Origin: Xenorhabdus khoisanae
GTDB lineage: Bacteria; Pseudomonadota; Gammaproteobacteria; Enterobacterales; Enterobacteriaceae
Length of the DNA: 53,943 nt
Assembly: GCF_001037465.1 (NCBI RefSeq)
Contig: NZ_LFCV01000026.1
Coordinates: 1 to 53,943 of the forward strand
Reading direction: 5' to 3'
Both the position numbers and the translations under genes were made by a program. The notes beneath the pieces are model-generated. The model was not told the DNA's origin. It saw only the letters and a list, made by a program, of their open reading frames with translations, and did not search any database. Of this stretch, positions 1 through 8,938 are shown piece after piece (position 1 is the first letter of the stretch; each line of letters starts with the position of its first letter).

Positions 1-61
1 GCGGTAAGGCACCAGGTTTTGATCCTGGCATGCCCTGGTTCGAATCCAGGTACCCCAGCCA
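1..61 (+). tRNA. tRNA-Gln(UUG), 5' end cut by window
   Basis: The sequence from the D-arm to the CCA end of a glutamine tRNA is present. The anticodon loop has TTG at 19-21, the T-arm carries GGTTCGAATCC, and the CCA is encoded at 59-61. The missing 5' part lies outside the window. The visible part matches the complete copy at 573-647. It is the first visible member of a Gln/Met cluster upstream of ubiF, the same place as the metT...glnX operon of E. coli. Confidence 0.95.
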
Positions 62-150
62 TACAACTGAAACAGCAGTATGACTAAAACGATATAGCGT
101 TAGATTAAAACAGTTTGAGAACAATAAAGGCTGTAGTGATAACACTCAGG

Positions 151-225
151 TGGGGTATCGCCAAGCGGTAAGGCACCAGGTTTTGATCCTGGCATACCCT
201 GGTTCGAATCCAGGTACCCCAGCCA
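151..225 (+). tRNA. tRNA-Gln(UUG)
   Basis: This is a complete 75-nt tRNA starting TGGGGTATCGCC. The anticodon TTG is at 183-185 and the CCA end is encoded. The 5' TGGGGTA pairs with TACCCCA at the 3' end. It differs from the copies at 1-61 and 573-647 by a base in the variable region (GCATACCC against GCATGCCC). It decodes CAA. Confidence 0.97.
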
Positions 226-266
226 TATCACTGAACGTTATCACAAATCTTACGATTATCGTAAAT

Positions 267-343
267 GGCTACGTAGCTCAGCTGGTTAGAGCACAGCACT
301 CATAATGCTGGGGTCACAGGTTCGATTCCCGTCGTAGCCACCA
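267..343 (+). tRNA. tRNA-Met(CAU), elongator
   Basis: This is a 77-nt tRNA with acceptor stem GGCTACG/CGTAGCC, anticodon CAT at 301-303, discriminator A and encoded CCA. It closely resembles E. coli metT/metU, so I call it elongator Met rather than initiator or the lysidine-modified tRNA-Ile. The copy at 478-554 appears identical over the mature part. Confidence 0.95.
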
Positions 344-361
344 TTCATTTTCAAATCCAAT

Positions 362-436
362 TGGGGTATCGCCAAGCGGTAAGGCACCGGATTCTGATTC
401 CGGCATTCCCAGGTTCGAATCCTGGTACCCCAGCCA
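362..436 (+). tRNA. tRNA-Gln(CUG)
   Basis: This is a 75-nt glutamine tRNA with anticodon CTG at 394-396 and encoded CCA. The anticodon stem (CCGGA/TCCGG) also differs from that of the UUG isoacceptors, as in E. coli glnV/glnX. It is the only CAG reader visible in the window. Confidence 0.96.
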
Positions 437-477
437 TGTTTCTGAAAATCACCATAAATTTTACGATCATTGTAAAC

Positions 478-554
478 GGCTACGTAGCTCAGCTGGTTAG
501 AGCACAGCACTCATAATGCTGGGGTCACAGGTTCGATTCCCGTCGTAGCCACCA
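478..554 (+). tRNA. tRNA-Met(CAU), elongator, second copy
   Basis: This is the second elongator Met tRNA, with anticodon CAT at 512-514. Its mature sequence appears the same as that at 267-343. The flanks are also near-copies: a short AT-rich leader before it and the linker CCATTCATTTTCAAA before the next Gln gene. This points to a Met-linker-Gln tandem duplication. Confidence 0.96.
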
Positions 555-572
555 TTCATTTTCAAACCCAAT

Positions 573-647
573 TGGGGTATCGCCAAGCGGTAAGGCACCA
601 GGTTTTGATCCTGGCATGCCCTGGTTCGAATCCAGGTACCCCAGCCA
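573..647 (+). tRNA. tRNA-Gln(UUG)
   Basis: This complete 75-nt glutamine tRNA has anticodon TTG at 605-607. It is the last tRNA of the cluster. In E. coli the corresponding last position is a CUG isoacceptor (glnX), so the anticodon content of the duplicated pair differs here. The higBA module follows about 170 bp downstream. Confidence 0.97.
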
Positions 648-820
648 TATCTGTTAATTCTTACCAAGATGCCATCTTATTAAAAATCACTTTAATACCA
701 AAACAACTAACCAGCTATCTAACATCTACAAACTCACTCAACTCAACAACCCACCAGAATTTCAGTAATACACAAATTTGAACCACGATCCTCTATCAGC
801 AATATGCTGTAGTAGATTAC

Positions 821-849
821 TTGCACGAGTCCCAAATTGGGACTTACAT
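821..849 (+). promoter_or_regulatory. Predicted higBA promoter with palindromic operator in the spacer
   Basis: A -35-like TTGCAC (821-826) and a -10-like TTACAT (844-849) are 17 bp apart. The spacer holds a perfect 7+1+7 palindrome, GTCCCAAATTGGGAC, at 829-843. An antitoxin bound there would block RNA polymerase, the usual autoregulation of type II toxin-antitoxin operons. The expected transcription start falls on or next to the higB ATG at 856. The boxes are inferred by eye; the palindrome is seen directly. Confidence 0.5.
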
Positions 850-855
850 CTCTTT

Positions 856-1119
856 ATGAAAATAATATCCGTTGCATCACTCAAGACTTTTTGGGAAAAG
901 CACCCCGATGCAGAACAACCACTAAGAGCTTGGTATGATGAAGCCAAAAAAGCCTCTTGGAAAACACCTGCTGAAATTAAAACTCAATACCGCAATGCGA
1001 GTATCCTGAAAAATAATCGCGTGGTATTCAATATCAAGGGGAATGATTATCGCCTGATAGTTTCCATATTTTATCCCGCAGGTTGGGTATATGTGAAATT
1101 CGTCGGCACACACAAATAA
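856..1119 (+). CDS. higB: HigB-family type II toxin (mRNA interferase), C-terminally truncated
   Basis: The 87-aa protein has the layout of the HigB_toxin family: an N-terminal MKIISVASLKTFWEKHP helix, then W(x)A/E-rich helices, then ASILKNNRVVFNIKGNDYRL and a final strand ending FVGTHK. Such toxins cleave mRNA at the ribosome. Family members normally continue past the GTH motif with a YD(x)I tail. Here a TAA at 1117-1119 stops the frame, although the same frame stays open for 12 further codons reading YDAIDANTVEPE to a TGA at 1156-1158, just before higA. The simplest reading is a point nonsense mutation that shortens the toxin from about 100 aa. ATG 856 is preferred over an upstream TTG at 778 because family homology starts there. 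There is no clear ribosome site, which fits a leaderless message. Confidence 0.8.
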   Translation: MKIISVASLKTFWEKHPDAEQPLRAWYDEAKKASWKTPAEIKTQYRNASILKNNRVVFNIKGNDYRLIVSIFYPAGWVYVKFVGTHK

Positions 1120-1161
1120 TACGATGCCATAGATGCCAACACCGTAGAGCCGGAGTGAACA

Positions 1162-1536
1162 ATGAACATTAAACCTATTAGAACAGAACAAGATTATCAA
1201 GAAGCACTAAAAGCCATTGCACCACTGTTCAATAATCAACCTGAAATAGGGACTCCTGAATTTGATTACATGGAAGTTATGGTGCTGCTGATTGAAGCTT
1301 ATGAAGCAGAACATTATCCAATAGATCCACCAGATCCGATTGAGGCAATTAAGTACAGAATGGAGCTATCAGGGTTAACCATTAAAGATCTGGAACCTGC
1401 GATTGGAAAAGCCAACCGTGTATATGAGGTCCTAAATCGTAAGCGTAACCTAACATTAACTATGATCCGGAATTTACACTGCATGTTCGGGATTCCCGCT
1501 GATATTCTTATCAAACCAACTAAACCAGCCCCTTAA
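1162..1536 (+). CDS. higA: HigA-family antitoxin, HTH transcription regulator
   Basis: The 124-aa protein resembles COG5499-type HigA antitoxins. An acidic N-terminal region contains PEIGTPEFDYMEVM and YPIDPPDP (residues ~30-65), followed by an XRE-type helix-turn-helix in the C-terminal half (MELSGLTIKDLEPAIGKAN to LNRKRNLTLTMIRNLHCMFG). It would neutralise HigB and repress the operon, probably through the palindrome at 829-843. The ATG is preceded by CCGGAGTGAACA, a good ribosome site lying inside the would-be C-terminal end of the toxin frame. The toxin-first gene order is typical of higBA. The gene appears intact although the toxin is truncated. Confidence 0.85.
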   Translation: MNIKPIRTEQDYQEALKAIAPLFNNQPEIGTPEFDYMEVMVLLIEAYEAEHYPIDPPDPIEAIKYRMELSGLTIKDLEPAIGKANRVYEVLNRKRNLTLTMIRNLHCMFGIPADILIKPTKPAP

Positions 1537-1548
1537 GGGGCTGGTTTA
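1521..1548. terminator. Palindromic terminator/hairpin after higA
   Basis: A perfect inverted repeat, TAAACCAGCCCC then TTAA-centred then GGGGCTGGTTTA, overlaps the higA stop codon (1534-1536). The stem is about 11 bp and GC-rich. It lies between convergent higA and ubiF and could act in both directions, but there is no strong T-run on either side. Confidence 0.55.
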
Positions 1549-1617
1549 GATTTAAGACTCATCCTGTGTAGTTTATCCATCTAGCTATTGATTTAATTTG
1601 TTAAAAATAAACGCCAC

Positions 1618-2814
1618 TCACAAACCCAAAGCATATTTCAGTGCGAGATTTTTCATAACACCTGAACGTTGTGCCACCATCAGTGTCAAATTGCGCACTG
1701 TTTTCAGTCCCGGCAAATCATTGCTGAATGCAGTGTGGAAAAGATCCATCCCGGCTTGCATCACCAAATTATCCGGCATCCTACGGCGCTGATAACGCAT
1801 CAAAACTGCCTGAGAATGCCAATCTTCCAGCAATTCTTTGGCATCAGTAAGTACCTTGAGCAAAACATCAACATCTCTATACCCCAAATTCACGCCCTGC
1901 CCTGCCAGCGGATTAATGGTATGAGCTGCATCACCCAGTAACACCAATCCATCTTGCACATAATGGCTGGCATGATGGCGAACCAAAGGAAATGAACCTG
2001 CGGCAATCGGAGCGACTTTACCCAAACGGGCAGGAAATGCCTTAGAAATTTCTCGCTCAAGTTGTACCATCGTCATTGATTGCAATTGACGAATACGTGC
2101 AGGAGAATCATACCAAACCAATGAAGCCCACTGATCAAACAGCGGCAAAAAAGCTCTGGGGCCAGAAGGAAAAAACTGCTGCCATGTTGTATCCTGTTGG
2201 GGTTGTTCAGTCTTAACCGTTATCAACATACACGACTGCCGATACTGCCATCCTTTGCTGCCAATATTCGCCAATTGACGAACTTGAGAGCGGGCACCAT
2301 CTGCACCAATAATCAGATGTGCATCAATTTCCGTACCCTCTTCCAACATTACCCGCCATGTTTTATCCTCGCGTTGGCGCTGCATCGATTTCAGAACCGT
2401 AGGACAAAACAATGTCAGGTTTGGATAACGTTCAAATTCCTGCCACAGAGCCAATTGCAAGATGCGGTTTTCCACCATATAGCCCAGCTCCGGCAACCCA
2501 AGGCTGTTGGCATCGAAAGTTACCTTGGAATCATTCTGCTCCCACGTTTCCAATTTGCGATAAGGGGCACTGCGCATCTGTAATACATTTTTCCACGCTC
2601 CCAATTGCTTCAATAAATCCACGGAAGCACAGCTAATCGCAGATACGCGAATATCAGGTTCACTGCCTGCATCGTAAGGCGCTGGCGGCTGGTGTTCCAA
2701 TAGCGCAACGCGCCAGCCTTCCTGTGCCAATCCCAATGCTGTCGCGGCACCAATCATGCCAGCGCCCACGACAAGGATATCGAATTTTTGTTGTGGATTA
2801 TTCATACTTATCAC
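1618..2814 (-). CDS. ubiF: 3-demethoxyubiquinol 3-hydroxylase UbiF
   Basis: This FAD-dependent hydroxylase carries out the C5 (final ring) hydroxylation in ubiquinone biosynthesis at the inner membrane. The N-terminus has the Rossmann dinucleotide motif VVGAGMIGAATALGLAQEG. The middle has the DG-type motif LIIGADGARSQVR. The C-terminal third has the FAD ribityl-binding motif VLLGDAAHTINPLAGQGVN. The length, 398 aa (395 from the internal Met), fits the UbiF/UbiH/VisC family. Its place between the Gln/Met tRNA cluster and divergent miaB is that of ubiF in E. coli, which separates it from its paralogues. A start at 2805 (MNNPQQ) is an alternative. Confidence 0.93.
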   Translation of the reverse strand: MISMNNPQQKFDILVVGAGMIGAATALGLAQEGWRVALLEHQPPAPYDAGSEPDIRVSAISCASVDLLKQLGAWKNVLQMRSAPYRKLETWEQNDSKVTFDANSLGLPELGYMVENRILQLALWQEFERYPNLTLFCPTVLKSMQRQREDKTWRVMLEEGTEIDAHLIIGADGARSQVRQLANIGSKGWQYRQSCMLITVKTEQPQQDTTWQQFFPSGPRAFLPLFDQWASLVWYDSPARIRQLQSMTMVQLEREISKAFPARLGKVAPIAAGSFPLVRHHASHYVQDGLVLLGDAAHTINPLAGQGVNLGYRDVDVLLKVLTDAKELLEDWHSQAVLMRYQRRRMPDNLVMQAGMDLFHTAFSNDLPGLKTVRNLTLMVAQRSGVMKNLALKYALGL

Positions 2815-3008
2815 GTGATTAACTTGTTGATTAAAATAGTGTACCGGAATTTTCCCTTTCCGGCTGTGAATATCCGGTGTTACAGTCTGGTCACTCGTGC
2901 CTCAAATGACTACAATAGCTAACAATATTATGCTAAATACACTATGTGCAATACATTGCGCTTTTCAGTGTTGAAGCATCATTCCACTGGAAACACCGGA
3001 TACACAAA

Positions 3009-4439
3009 ATGTCGACGATAAAAAAACTGTACATCAAAACTTGGGGCTGTCAGATGAATGAATACGATTCATCCAAGATGGCCGACCTGCTGGAAACCAC
3101 TCACGGTTATCAGTTAACCGATGTCGCCGAAGAAGCAGATATCTTACTCCTGAATACTTGTTCAATCCGTGAAAAAGCTCAGGAAAAAGTCTTTCACCAA
3201 CTTGGTCGCTGGAAAGGCTTAAAAGACAAAAACCCCGAGGTCATTATCGGTGTGGGTGGATGCGTAGCCTCTCAGGAAGGGGATTTTATTCGCCAGCGTG
3301 CACCTAGTGTCGATATTATCTTTGGGCCGCAAACTCTGCATCGTCTGCCTGAAATGATTAACCATGTCAAAGGCACCCGCAGCCCGGTCGTTGATATCAG
3401 TTTCCCTGAGATAGAAAAATTCGACCGTCTGCCAGAGCCTCGTGCAGACGGCCCAACCGCTTTTGTTTCCATTATGGAAGGCTGTAACAAGTACTGCACA
3501 TTCTGTGTTGTTCCTTACACCCGTGGAGAAGAAGTCAGCCGTCCTTGTGACGATATTCTGTTTGAAATTGCTCAACTTGCTGCACAGGGCGTGCGTGAAG
3601 TTAATCTGCTTGGTCAAAACGTCAATGCCTATCGCGGTGCAACGTTTGATGGAGATATCTGCACATTTGCAGAACTACTGCGACTGGTTGCAGCTATTGA
3701 TGGCATTGACCGTGTTCGCTTCACCACCAGCCATCCAATTGAATTCACTGATGATATCATTGCAGTTTACGAGGATACGCCAGAGTTAGTCAGTTACCTG
3801 CATCTGCCGGTTCAGAGCGGTTCTGACCGCATCCTGACGCTGATGAAACGTGCCCATACTGCGCTGGAATACAAAGGTATTATTCGCCGTCTACGTAAGG
3901 CTCGTCCTGATATTCTGATTAGTTCTGACTTCATCATCGGTTTCCCGGGAGAAACACAGGATGATTTCGAAAAAACCATGAAATTGATCGCCGATGTTAA
4001 TTTCGACATGAGTTTCAGCTTTGTCTACTCAGCACGCCCAGGAACACCTGCGGCCGATTTGCCTGATGACGTGAGTGAAGAAGAGAAAAAACAGCGCCTG
4101 TACTTACTCCAACAACGCATTAATCAACATGCCATGAGCTTCAGCCGTGCAATGCTTGGCAGTACACAGCGTATTCTCGTTGAAGGCCCATCCCGCAAAA
4201 ATATCATGGAACTTTCCGGCCGTACTGAGAATAACCGCGTAGTTAACTTTGAAGGTGCGCCTGACATGATTGGCAAATTCGTTGATGTCGAGATTGTTGA
4301 CGTATACGCCAATTCCCTGCGAGGTAAAGTTATCCGCACTGAAGATGATATGGATCTTCGTATCCATGAGTCACCTGAATCAGTCATTGCCCGTACACGC
4401 AAAGAAGATGAACTCGGCGTTGGCTTTTATCAACCTTAA
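3009..4439 (+). CDS. miaB: tRNA-2-methylthio-N6-dimethylallyladenosine synthase MiaB
   Basis: This radical-SAM methylthiotransferase adds the 2-methylthio group to i6A37 in tRNAs reading UNN codons. The 476-aa protein has an N-terminal MTTase domain with three cluster cysteines ([22 protein letters not shown]). The radical-SAM motif CNKYCTFC has Cys159, Cys163 and Cys166. A C-terminal TRAM domain covers about residues 380-445. The frame is open upstream to 2946, but [14 protein letters not shown] aligns with the E. coli start, so ATG 3009 is chosen. It heads a co-directional run into ybeZ (24 bp gap). Confidence 0.97.
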   Translation: MSTIKKLYIKTWGCQMNEYDSSKMADLLETTHGYQLTDVAEEADILLLNTCSIREKAQEKVFHQLGRWKGLKDKNPEVIIGVGGCVASQEGDFIRQRAPSVDIIFGPQTLHRLPEMINHVKGTRSPVVDISFPEIEKFDRLPEPRADGPTAFVSIMEGCNKYCTFCVVPYTRGEEVSRPCDDILFEIAQLAAQGVREVNLLGQNVNAYRGATFDGDICTFAELLRLVAAIDGIDRVRFTTSHPIEFTDDIIAVYEDTPELVSYLHLPVQSGSDRILTLMKRAHTALEYKGIIRRLRKARPDILISSDFIIGFPGETQDDFEKTMKLIADVNFDMSFSFVYSARPGTPAADLPDDVSEEEKKQRLYLLQQRINQHAMSFSRAMLGSTQRILVEGPSRKNIMELSGRTENNRVVNFEGAPDMIGKFVDVEIVDVYANSLRGKVIRTEDDMDLRIHESPESVIARTRKEDELGVGFYQP

Positions 4440-4463
4440 CAGGCCATAACATAGAGATAATCA

Positions 4464-5510
4464 GTGACACAAATCAACCCACAAGTAGCAACACAAGAAA
4501 TTTTTCTGGAACCCGCAGACAATCAACGTCTAATGAGCCTGTGTGGACCACTTGATGACAATCTGAAACAACTTGAGCGCCGTTTAGGTATCGAAATCAA
4601 CCGTCGCGATAATCGTTTCAAACTGGTAGGTAAACCACTGTGTGTGAATGCCGCAGCGGGTATCCTGCGTCATCTTTATGTTGAAACCGCTCCTGTACGC
4701 GGCATGATACCGGATCTTGAGCCTGAACAGATTCATCTGGCTATCACCGAAAGCCGCATACTGGAACAGGTAGCAGAAAGTGTGCCTGAATACGGCAAAG
4801 CTGTGAACATCAAAACCAAACGGGGTGTTGTAAAGCCCCGTACGCCCAATCAGGCGAAATATATTGCCAATATCCTTGACCACGACATCACGTTCGGGGT
4901 TGGGCCAGCGGGAACAGGGAAAACTTATTTGGCTGTCGCTGCTGCTGTTGATGCACTTGAGCGTCAGGAAATCCGCCGTATTCTGCTGACCCGTCCTGCG
5001 GTTGAAGCCGGAGAAAAATTGGGTTTCCTGCCCGGTGACCTGAGCCAGAAAGTCGATCCTTATCTGCGCCCGCTTTATGATGCCCTGTTTGAGATGCTGG
5101 GATTTGAAAAAGTTGAGAAGCTGATCGAAAGAAACGTTATCGAAGTGGCTCCACTGGCCTATATGCGTGGACGTACCCTCAATGACGCCTTTATTATTCT
5201 CGACGAAAGCCAGAATACGACCATCGAACAGATGAAAATGTTTTTAACCCGCATTGGTTTTAATTCTAAGGCGGTTATTACGGGTGACGTGACTCAGATT
5301 GACCTGCCAAGAGGGCAGAAATCAGGTCTGAGCCATGCAGTAGAAGTTTTATCTGATGTTGATGAACTGAGCTTTAACTTCTTACATAGTGAAGACGTTG
5401 TCCGCCATCCGGTGGTTGCAAAAGTTGTTATCGCCTATGAAGCATGGGAAGCAGCAGAGCAAGAGCGTAAAAAAGCGCTTAATGAAAAGCGCAAACAGGA
5501 AGCACAATGA
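4464..5510 (+). CDS. ybeZ: PhoH-like ATPase YbeZ
   Basis: The 348-aa PhoH family P-loop protein has Walker A GPAGTGKT at about residues 147-154 and Walker [10 protein letters not shown]. Translation starts at GTG 4464 with a weak upstream AGAGATAA. The last four bases overlap the ybeY ATG (ATGA), so the two are translationally coupled. PhoH-like proteins next to YbeY are thought to act as an RNA-linked ATPase/helicase partner in rRNA maturation or stress; the exact reaction is not known. The C-terminal tail is rich in E, K and R. Confidence 0.93.
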   Translation: MTQINPQVATQEIFLEPADNQRLMSLCGPLDDNLKQLERRLGIEINRRDNRFKLVGKPLCVNAAAGILRHLYVETAPVRGMIPDLEPEQIHLAITESRILEQVAESVPEYGKAVNIKTKRGVVKPRTPNQAKYIANILDHDITFGVGPAGTGKTYLAVAAAVDALERQEIRRILLTRPAVEAGEKLGFLPGDLSQKVDPYLRPLYDALFEMLGFEKVEKLIERNVIEVAPLAYMRGRTLNDAFIILDESQNTTIEQMKMFLTRIGFNSKAVITGDVTQIDLPRGQKSGLSHAVEVLSDVDELSFNFLHSEDVVRHPVVAKVVIAYEAWEAAEQERKKALNEKRKQEAQ

Positions 5511-5974
5511 GTTCCGTTATATTAGATTTGCAAATTGCATGTGAAAATCCAGAAGGGCTTCCCGATGAAGCCCTGTTCCAACGCTGGTTGGAAGGTGTTC
5601 TGCCACAATTTCAGGCGGAAAGTGAAGTGACCATTCGTTTGGTCGATGAGGCAGAAAGCCACGATTTAAACCTCACTTATCGCGGGAAAGATAAACCAAC
5701 CAATGTGCTATCCTTCCCATTTGAAGCACCACCTGAAGTTGAGTTACCCTTGCTGGGTGATTTAATTATCTGCCGTCAAGTTGTTGAAAAAGAGGCAGAA
5801 GAGCAACAAAAAACTGCCGAGGAACACTGGGCACATATGGTTGTTCACGGCAGCCTCCATCTTCTGGGATATGACCATATCGAAGACGATGAAGCAGAGG
5901 AAATGGAATCTCTGGAAACAGAAATTCTGGAAAAAATGGGTTATCCTGATCCCTATCTCATGGAAAAAGAATAA
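5507..5974 (+). CDS. ybeY: Endoribonuclease YbeY (16S rRNA maturation)
   Basis: The 155-aa UPF0054 metalloprotein carries the three-histidine zinc motif [11 protein letters not shown] near the C-terminus, and a conserved R-G-K-D stretch ([17 protein letters not shown]) in the middle. YbeY takes part in 16S rRNA 3'-end maturation and 70S quality control. It overlaps ybeZ by 4 bp. The order miaB-ybeZ-ybeY-corC-lnt is as in E. coli. Confidence 0.96.
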   Translation: MSSVILDLQIACENPEGLPDEALFQRWLEGVLPQFQAESEVTIRLVDEAESHDLNLTYRGKDKPTNVLSFPFEAPPEVELPLLGDLIICRQVVEKEAEEQQKTAEEHWAHMVVHGSLHLLGYDHIEDDEAEEMESLETEILEKMGYPDPYLMEKE

Positions 5975-6045
5975 CCATGACCGACATTTTTATGTTAAAC
6001 ATTACATTCTACGATTTATTAATGGGGAATTTTCATTAAAACGCC

Positions 6046-6924
6046 ATGAGCGACGACCATCCTTCAAGTAACGATAGCCCTGGCCCTAAGAAAGGCTTCT
6101 TTGCGCTTCTTAATCAGCTTTTTCACGGTGAGCCGAAAAACCGTGATGATTTGGTTGAACTGATCCGTGATTCAGAGCAGAACGACCTGATCGATCCCGA
6201 TACCCGAGAGATGCTCGAAGGGGTAATGGATATTGCTGACCAACGTGTGCGGGATATTATGATCCCACGCTCACAGATCGTTACCTTAAAACGCAATCAA
6301 TCTCTGGACGAATGTCTGGATGTTATTATCGATTCGGCCCATTCACGCTTTCCTGTCATCAGTGAAGACAAGGATCACATCGAAGGCATATTAATGGCGA
6401 AAGATTTACTGCCATTCATGCGTACGAATACAGAGCCTTTCAGCATTGATAAAGTGCTTCGTCAAGCTGTTGTTGTGCCGGAAAGTAAACGTGTTGACCG
6501 TCTGCTGAAAGAATTCCGCTCTCAACGTTATCATATGGCGATTGTGATCGATGAATTTGGCGGTGTTTCTGGTCTGGTCACAATTGAAGATATTCTTGAA
6601 CTGATTGTTGGTGAAATAGAAGACGAATACGATGATGATGAAGATAACGATATTCGTGCTTTAAGCCGACACTCCTATTCAGTTCGGGCATTGACTCAAA
6701 TTGAAGATTTTAACGAGGTTTTCGGTACCAATTTCAGCGATGAAGAGGTTGATACCATTGGCGGGCTAGTTATGCAGGCATTCGGGCATCTGCCTTCCCG
6801 TGGAGAATCTATTGTCATTAATGGCTATCTTTTCAAAGTAGCAATGTCTGATAGCCGTAAGATCATTCAGGTTCATGTAAAAATACCGGATGATGCTGAA
6901 GTTCCTAGCCTTGATAAACAATAA
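6046..6924 (+). CDS. corC: CorC/YbeX CBS-domain protein (Mg/Co efflux-associated)
   Basis: The 292-aa cytosolic protein has tandem CBS domains (about residues 65-130, [16 protein letters not shown] onward, and 135-190, with [16 protein letters not shown]). An acidic linker ([13 protein letters not shown]) follows, then a C-terminal CorC_HlyC domain. It has no membrane segments. The family is linked to Mg2+/Co2+ resistance through CorA, and YbeX has also been connected with ribosome metabolism; which role dominates cannot be told here. It starts 71 bp after ybeY and ends 10 bp before lnt. Confidence 0.93.
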   Translation: MSDDHPSSNDSPGPKKGFFALLNQLFHGEPKNRDDLVELIRDSEQNDLIDPDTREMLEGVMDIADQRVRDIMIPRSQIVTLKRNQSLDECLDVIIDSAHSRFPVISEDKDHIEGILMAKDLLPFMRTNTEPFSIDKVLRQAVVVPESKRVDRLLKEFRSQRYHMAIVIDEFGGVSGLVTIEDILELIVGEIEDEYDDDEDNDIRALSRHSYSVRALTQIEDFNEVFGTNFSDEEVDTIGGLVMQAFGHLPSRGESIVINGYLFKVAMSDSRKIIQVHVKIPDDAEVPSLDKQ

Positions 6925-6934
6925 TAGGATCTGG

Positions 6935-8461
6935 ATGAACAAAGCCTCATTAATGAATTGCCAGCGGCTACGTGCTGTGCTGGCACTTCTTTTCGGAGCC
7001 AGTGGAACACTGGCTTTTTCACCTTTTGATTTCTGGCCTGCTGCTCTCGTTTCTCTTTTCGGCCTGCAAATCCTCACCTTAAACAGAACCAGCCGTCAGG
7101 CTTTTTTTATTGGTTTATGTTGGGGACTTGGCTTATTTGGCAGCGGCGCAAATTGGGTTTATGTCAGTATCGCCGATTTTGGAGGCATGCCAACCGCCAT
7201 CAATATCTTTCTGGTGCTCCTGCTATCAGCCTATCTTGCCCTTTACCCTGCATTATTCGCCGGCTTACTGAACCGATTTTTTCCAACTTCCAGTGGTATC
7301 AGGTTGGTTATTGCCAGCCCTGCGCTTTGGCAATTAACAGAATTCTTGCGTGGCTGGGTATTAACCGGGTTTCCTTGGTTACAATTCGGCTACAGTCAAA
7401 TTGATGGCCCAATGAAAGCCGTTGCGCCTATTCTGGGTGTGGAAGGCATTACCTTCCTGCTTATGATGATCAGCGGGTTACTGGTTTTTGCTACCGTTTA
7501 TAAAAAGCTATCATCAGCCATCATTGCCATTATCTTGCTGCTATTGCCATGGCCAATGCGACACTATCAGTGGTATACCCTACAACCGGAAAAAGCCACT
7601 AATATCGCATTAGTTCAAGGCAATATTCCCCAGGCCATAAAGTGGGATCCTGCTGCTCTTGAGAAAACGTTGGATATTTATCTGGATAATAGCCGTCCTT
7701 TCATTGGCAAGGCGCCTATCATCATTTGGCCTGAATCTGCCATTCCAGATACTGAATACAACCAAAGGGCTTTTCTGACCGAACTGGATGCCTCACTGAG
7801 AGAACACAATACCAGCTTAATTACCGGTATTGTTGATGCCCGGCCCACGCTGGAAGGTTATAAATTTTACAATAGTATTATCGTATTAGGTGATAAAACG
7901 CCTTACCAATACCCAGCCCCTACTCGTTACGACAAACATCACCTCGTACCATTTGGTGAATTTGTCCCGTTAGAATCAGTATTGCGCCCGTTGGCCCCTT
8001 TCTTCAATTTGCCAATGTCTTCTTTTAGCCGTGGTGACTACACCCAGCCACAGCTTTCCGTTGCAGGGCACAATATTACTGCTGCTATCTGTTATGAAAT
8101 TATTTTGGGTGAACAGGTACGTGATAACTTCAAGCCTGATACAGAATTTTTGCTCACCGTTTCTAATGATGCCTGGTTCGGGCGTTCCATTGGCCCGTGG
8201 CAGCATTTTCAGATGGCTCGGATGCGTGCGCTTGAACTGGGTCGTCCTCTGCTAAGAGGAACAAATAATGGTGTTACCGCAGTAATCAGCCCAAATGGCT
8301 TAATTCAAGCTGAAATCCCACAATTTACTCGGCAGGTATTAGAGGCCAAAGTCACGCCCGCAACAGGAGTAACGCCTTATTTTCGCTTCGGAAATTGGCC
8401 AATATGGGGAATCAGTGCTCTGTTTTTCATTTTTGCTTTTATGAGAAAACGTCAAATATGA
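6935..8461 (+). CDS. lnt: Apolipoprotein N-acyltransferase Lnt
   Basis: This inner-membrane enzyme adds the third acyl chain to the N-terminal cysteine of lipoproteins, needed for their release to Lol sorting. The 508-aa protein has N-terminal hydrophobic segments and a periplasmic nitrilase domain. The catalytic Glu is in [13 protein letters not shown], the Lys in [12 protein letters not shown] and the Cys386 in [12 protein letters not shown]; a final TM helix follows. ATG 6935 with AGGA five bases upstream is chosen over an in-frame 6890 because [14 protein letters not shown] aligns with the E. coli N-terminus. The 3' end carries a 17-bp tandem duplication (8441-8473) that brings in the present TGA. 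Without it the tail would end in QKI instead of QI. Confidence 0.96.
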   Translation: MNKASLMNCQRLRAVLALLFGASGTLAFSPFDFWPAALVSLFGLQILTLNRTSRQAFFIGLCWGLGLFGSGANWVYVSIADFGGMPTAINIFLVLLLSAYLALYPALFAGLLNRFFPTSSGIRLVIASPALWQLTEFLRGWVLTGFPWLQFGYSQIDGPMKAVAPILGVEGITFLLMMISGLLVFATVYKKLSSAIIAIILLLLPWPMRHYQWYTLQPEKATNIALVQGNIPQAIKWDPAALEKTLDIYLDNSRPFIGKAPIIIWPESAIPDTEYNQRAFLTELDASLREHNTSLITGIVDARPTLEGYKFYNSIIVLGDKTPYQYPAPTRYDKHHLVPFGEFVPLESVLRPLAPFFNLPMSSFSRGDYTQPQLSVAGHNITAAICYEIILGEQVRDNFKPDTEFLLTVSNDAWFGRSIGPWQHFQMARMRALELGRPLLRGTNNGVTAVISPNGLIQAEIPQFTRQVLEAKVTPATGVTPYFRFGNWPIWGISALFFIFAFMRKRQI

Positions 8462-8514
8462 GAAAACGTCAAAAAATTTAATTTCCCATAAATGATAAGA
8501 TGTTGCTAATTAAG

Positions 8515-8556
8515 AATCAGGGCATAAAATATGCCCTGATTTTATAAATTTTTTAT
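8515..8556 (+). terminator. Rho-independent terminator after lnt
   Basis: The 11-12-bp stem AATCAGGGCAT / ATGCCCTGATT has an A-rich loop. It is followed by TTATAAATTTTTTAT. It closes the miaB-lnt run. Confidence 0.85.
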
Positions 8557-8938
8557 CTCACTCCACTGACAACTTCAGCAATTTCCCTTAACCATCACTT
8601 TCATCTCCGATGTGACACAAACTCACAACATATAAGACCAAGTTTATAACATAAAAATAGAATATTGTTCCAAATGGCTCAAAGTGTGAACAACATTCGA
8701 TATTATTCACTCTCTAACCACGCATAAATGAAATTGTTTATTTATAGTGCGAGGTATGTCGCGAAATGGAAACATTATGGTTTCAAAAAAGTAACATTAT
8801 GAATTATTTTTTTACGACATATAAACAAAATAATTCAGAAAATCGTTTCTACAAACAGTTTTATTCATCTATGTAAAAACACAATTATCTGTAAGAAAGT
8901 GTAATTTCACGAAAAATAACCAGGTAAAGGAGCTGTAT
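8557..8938. other. AT-rich leader region upstream of gltI
   Basis: These 382 bp hold no convincing ORF. The stretch is strongly AT-rich towards gltI, with many T/A runs, and carries a good ribosome site (AAAGGAG, about 8926-8932) just before gltI. I expect the gltIJKL promoter here but cannot pick its boxes with confidence. Confidence 0.5.

Noticed and set aside
286-781. Open frames running across the tRNA genes on both strands
   Set aside because: They are made of tRNA sequence (for example the repeated anticodon arms) and cannot be real coding regions.
5977-6039. 20-codon ORF between ybeY and corC
   Set aside because: It is short, has no independent signal, and probably arises by chance in the spacer.
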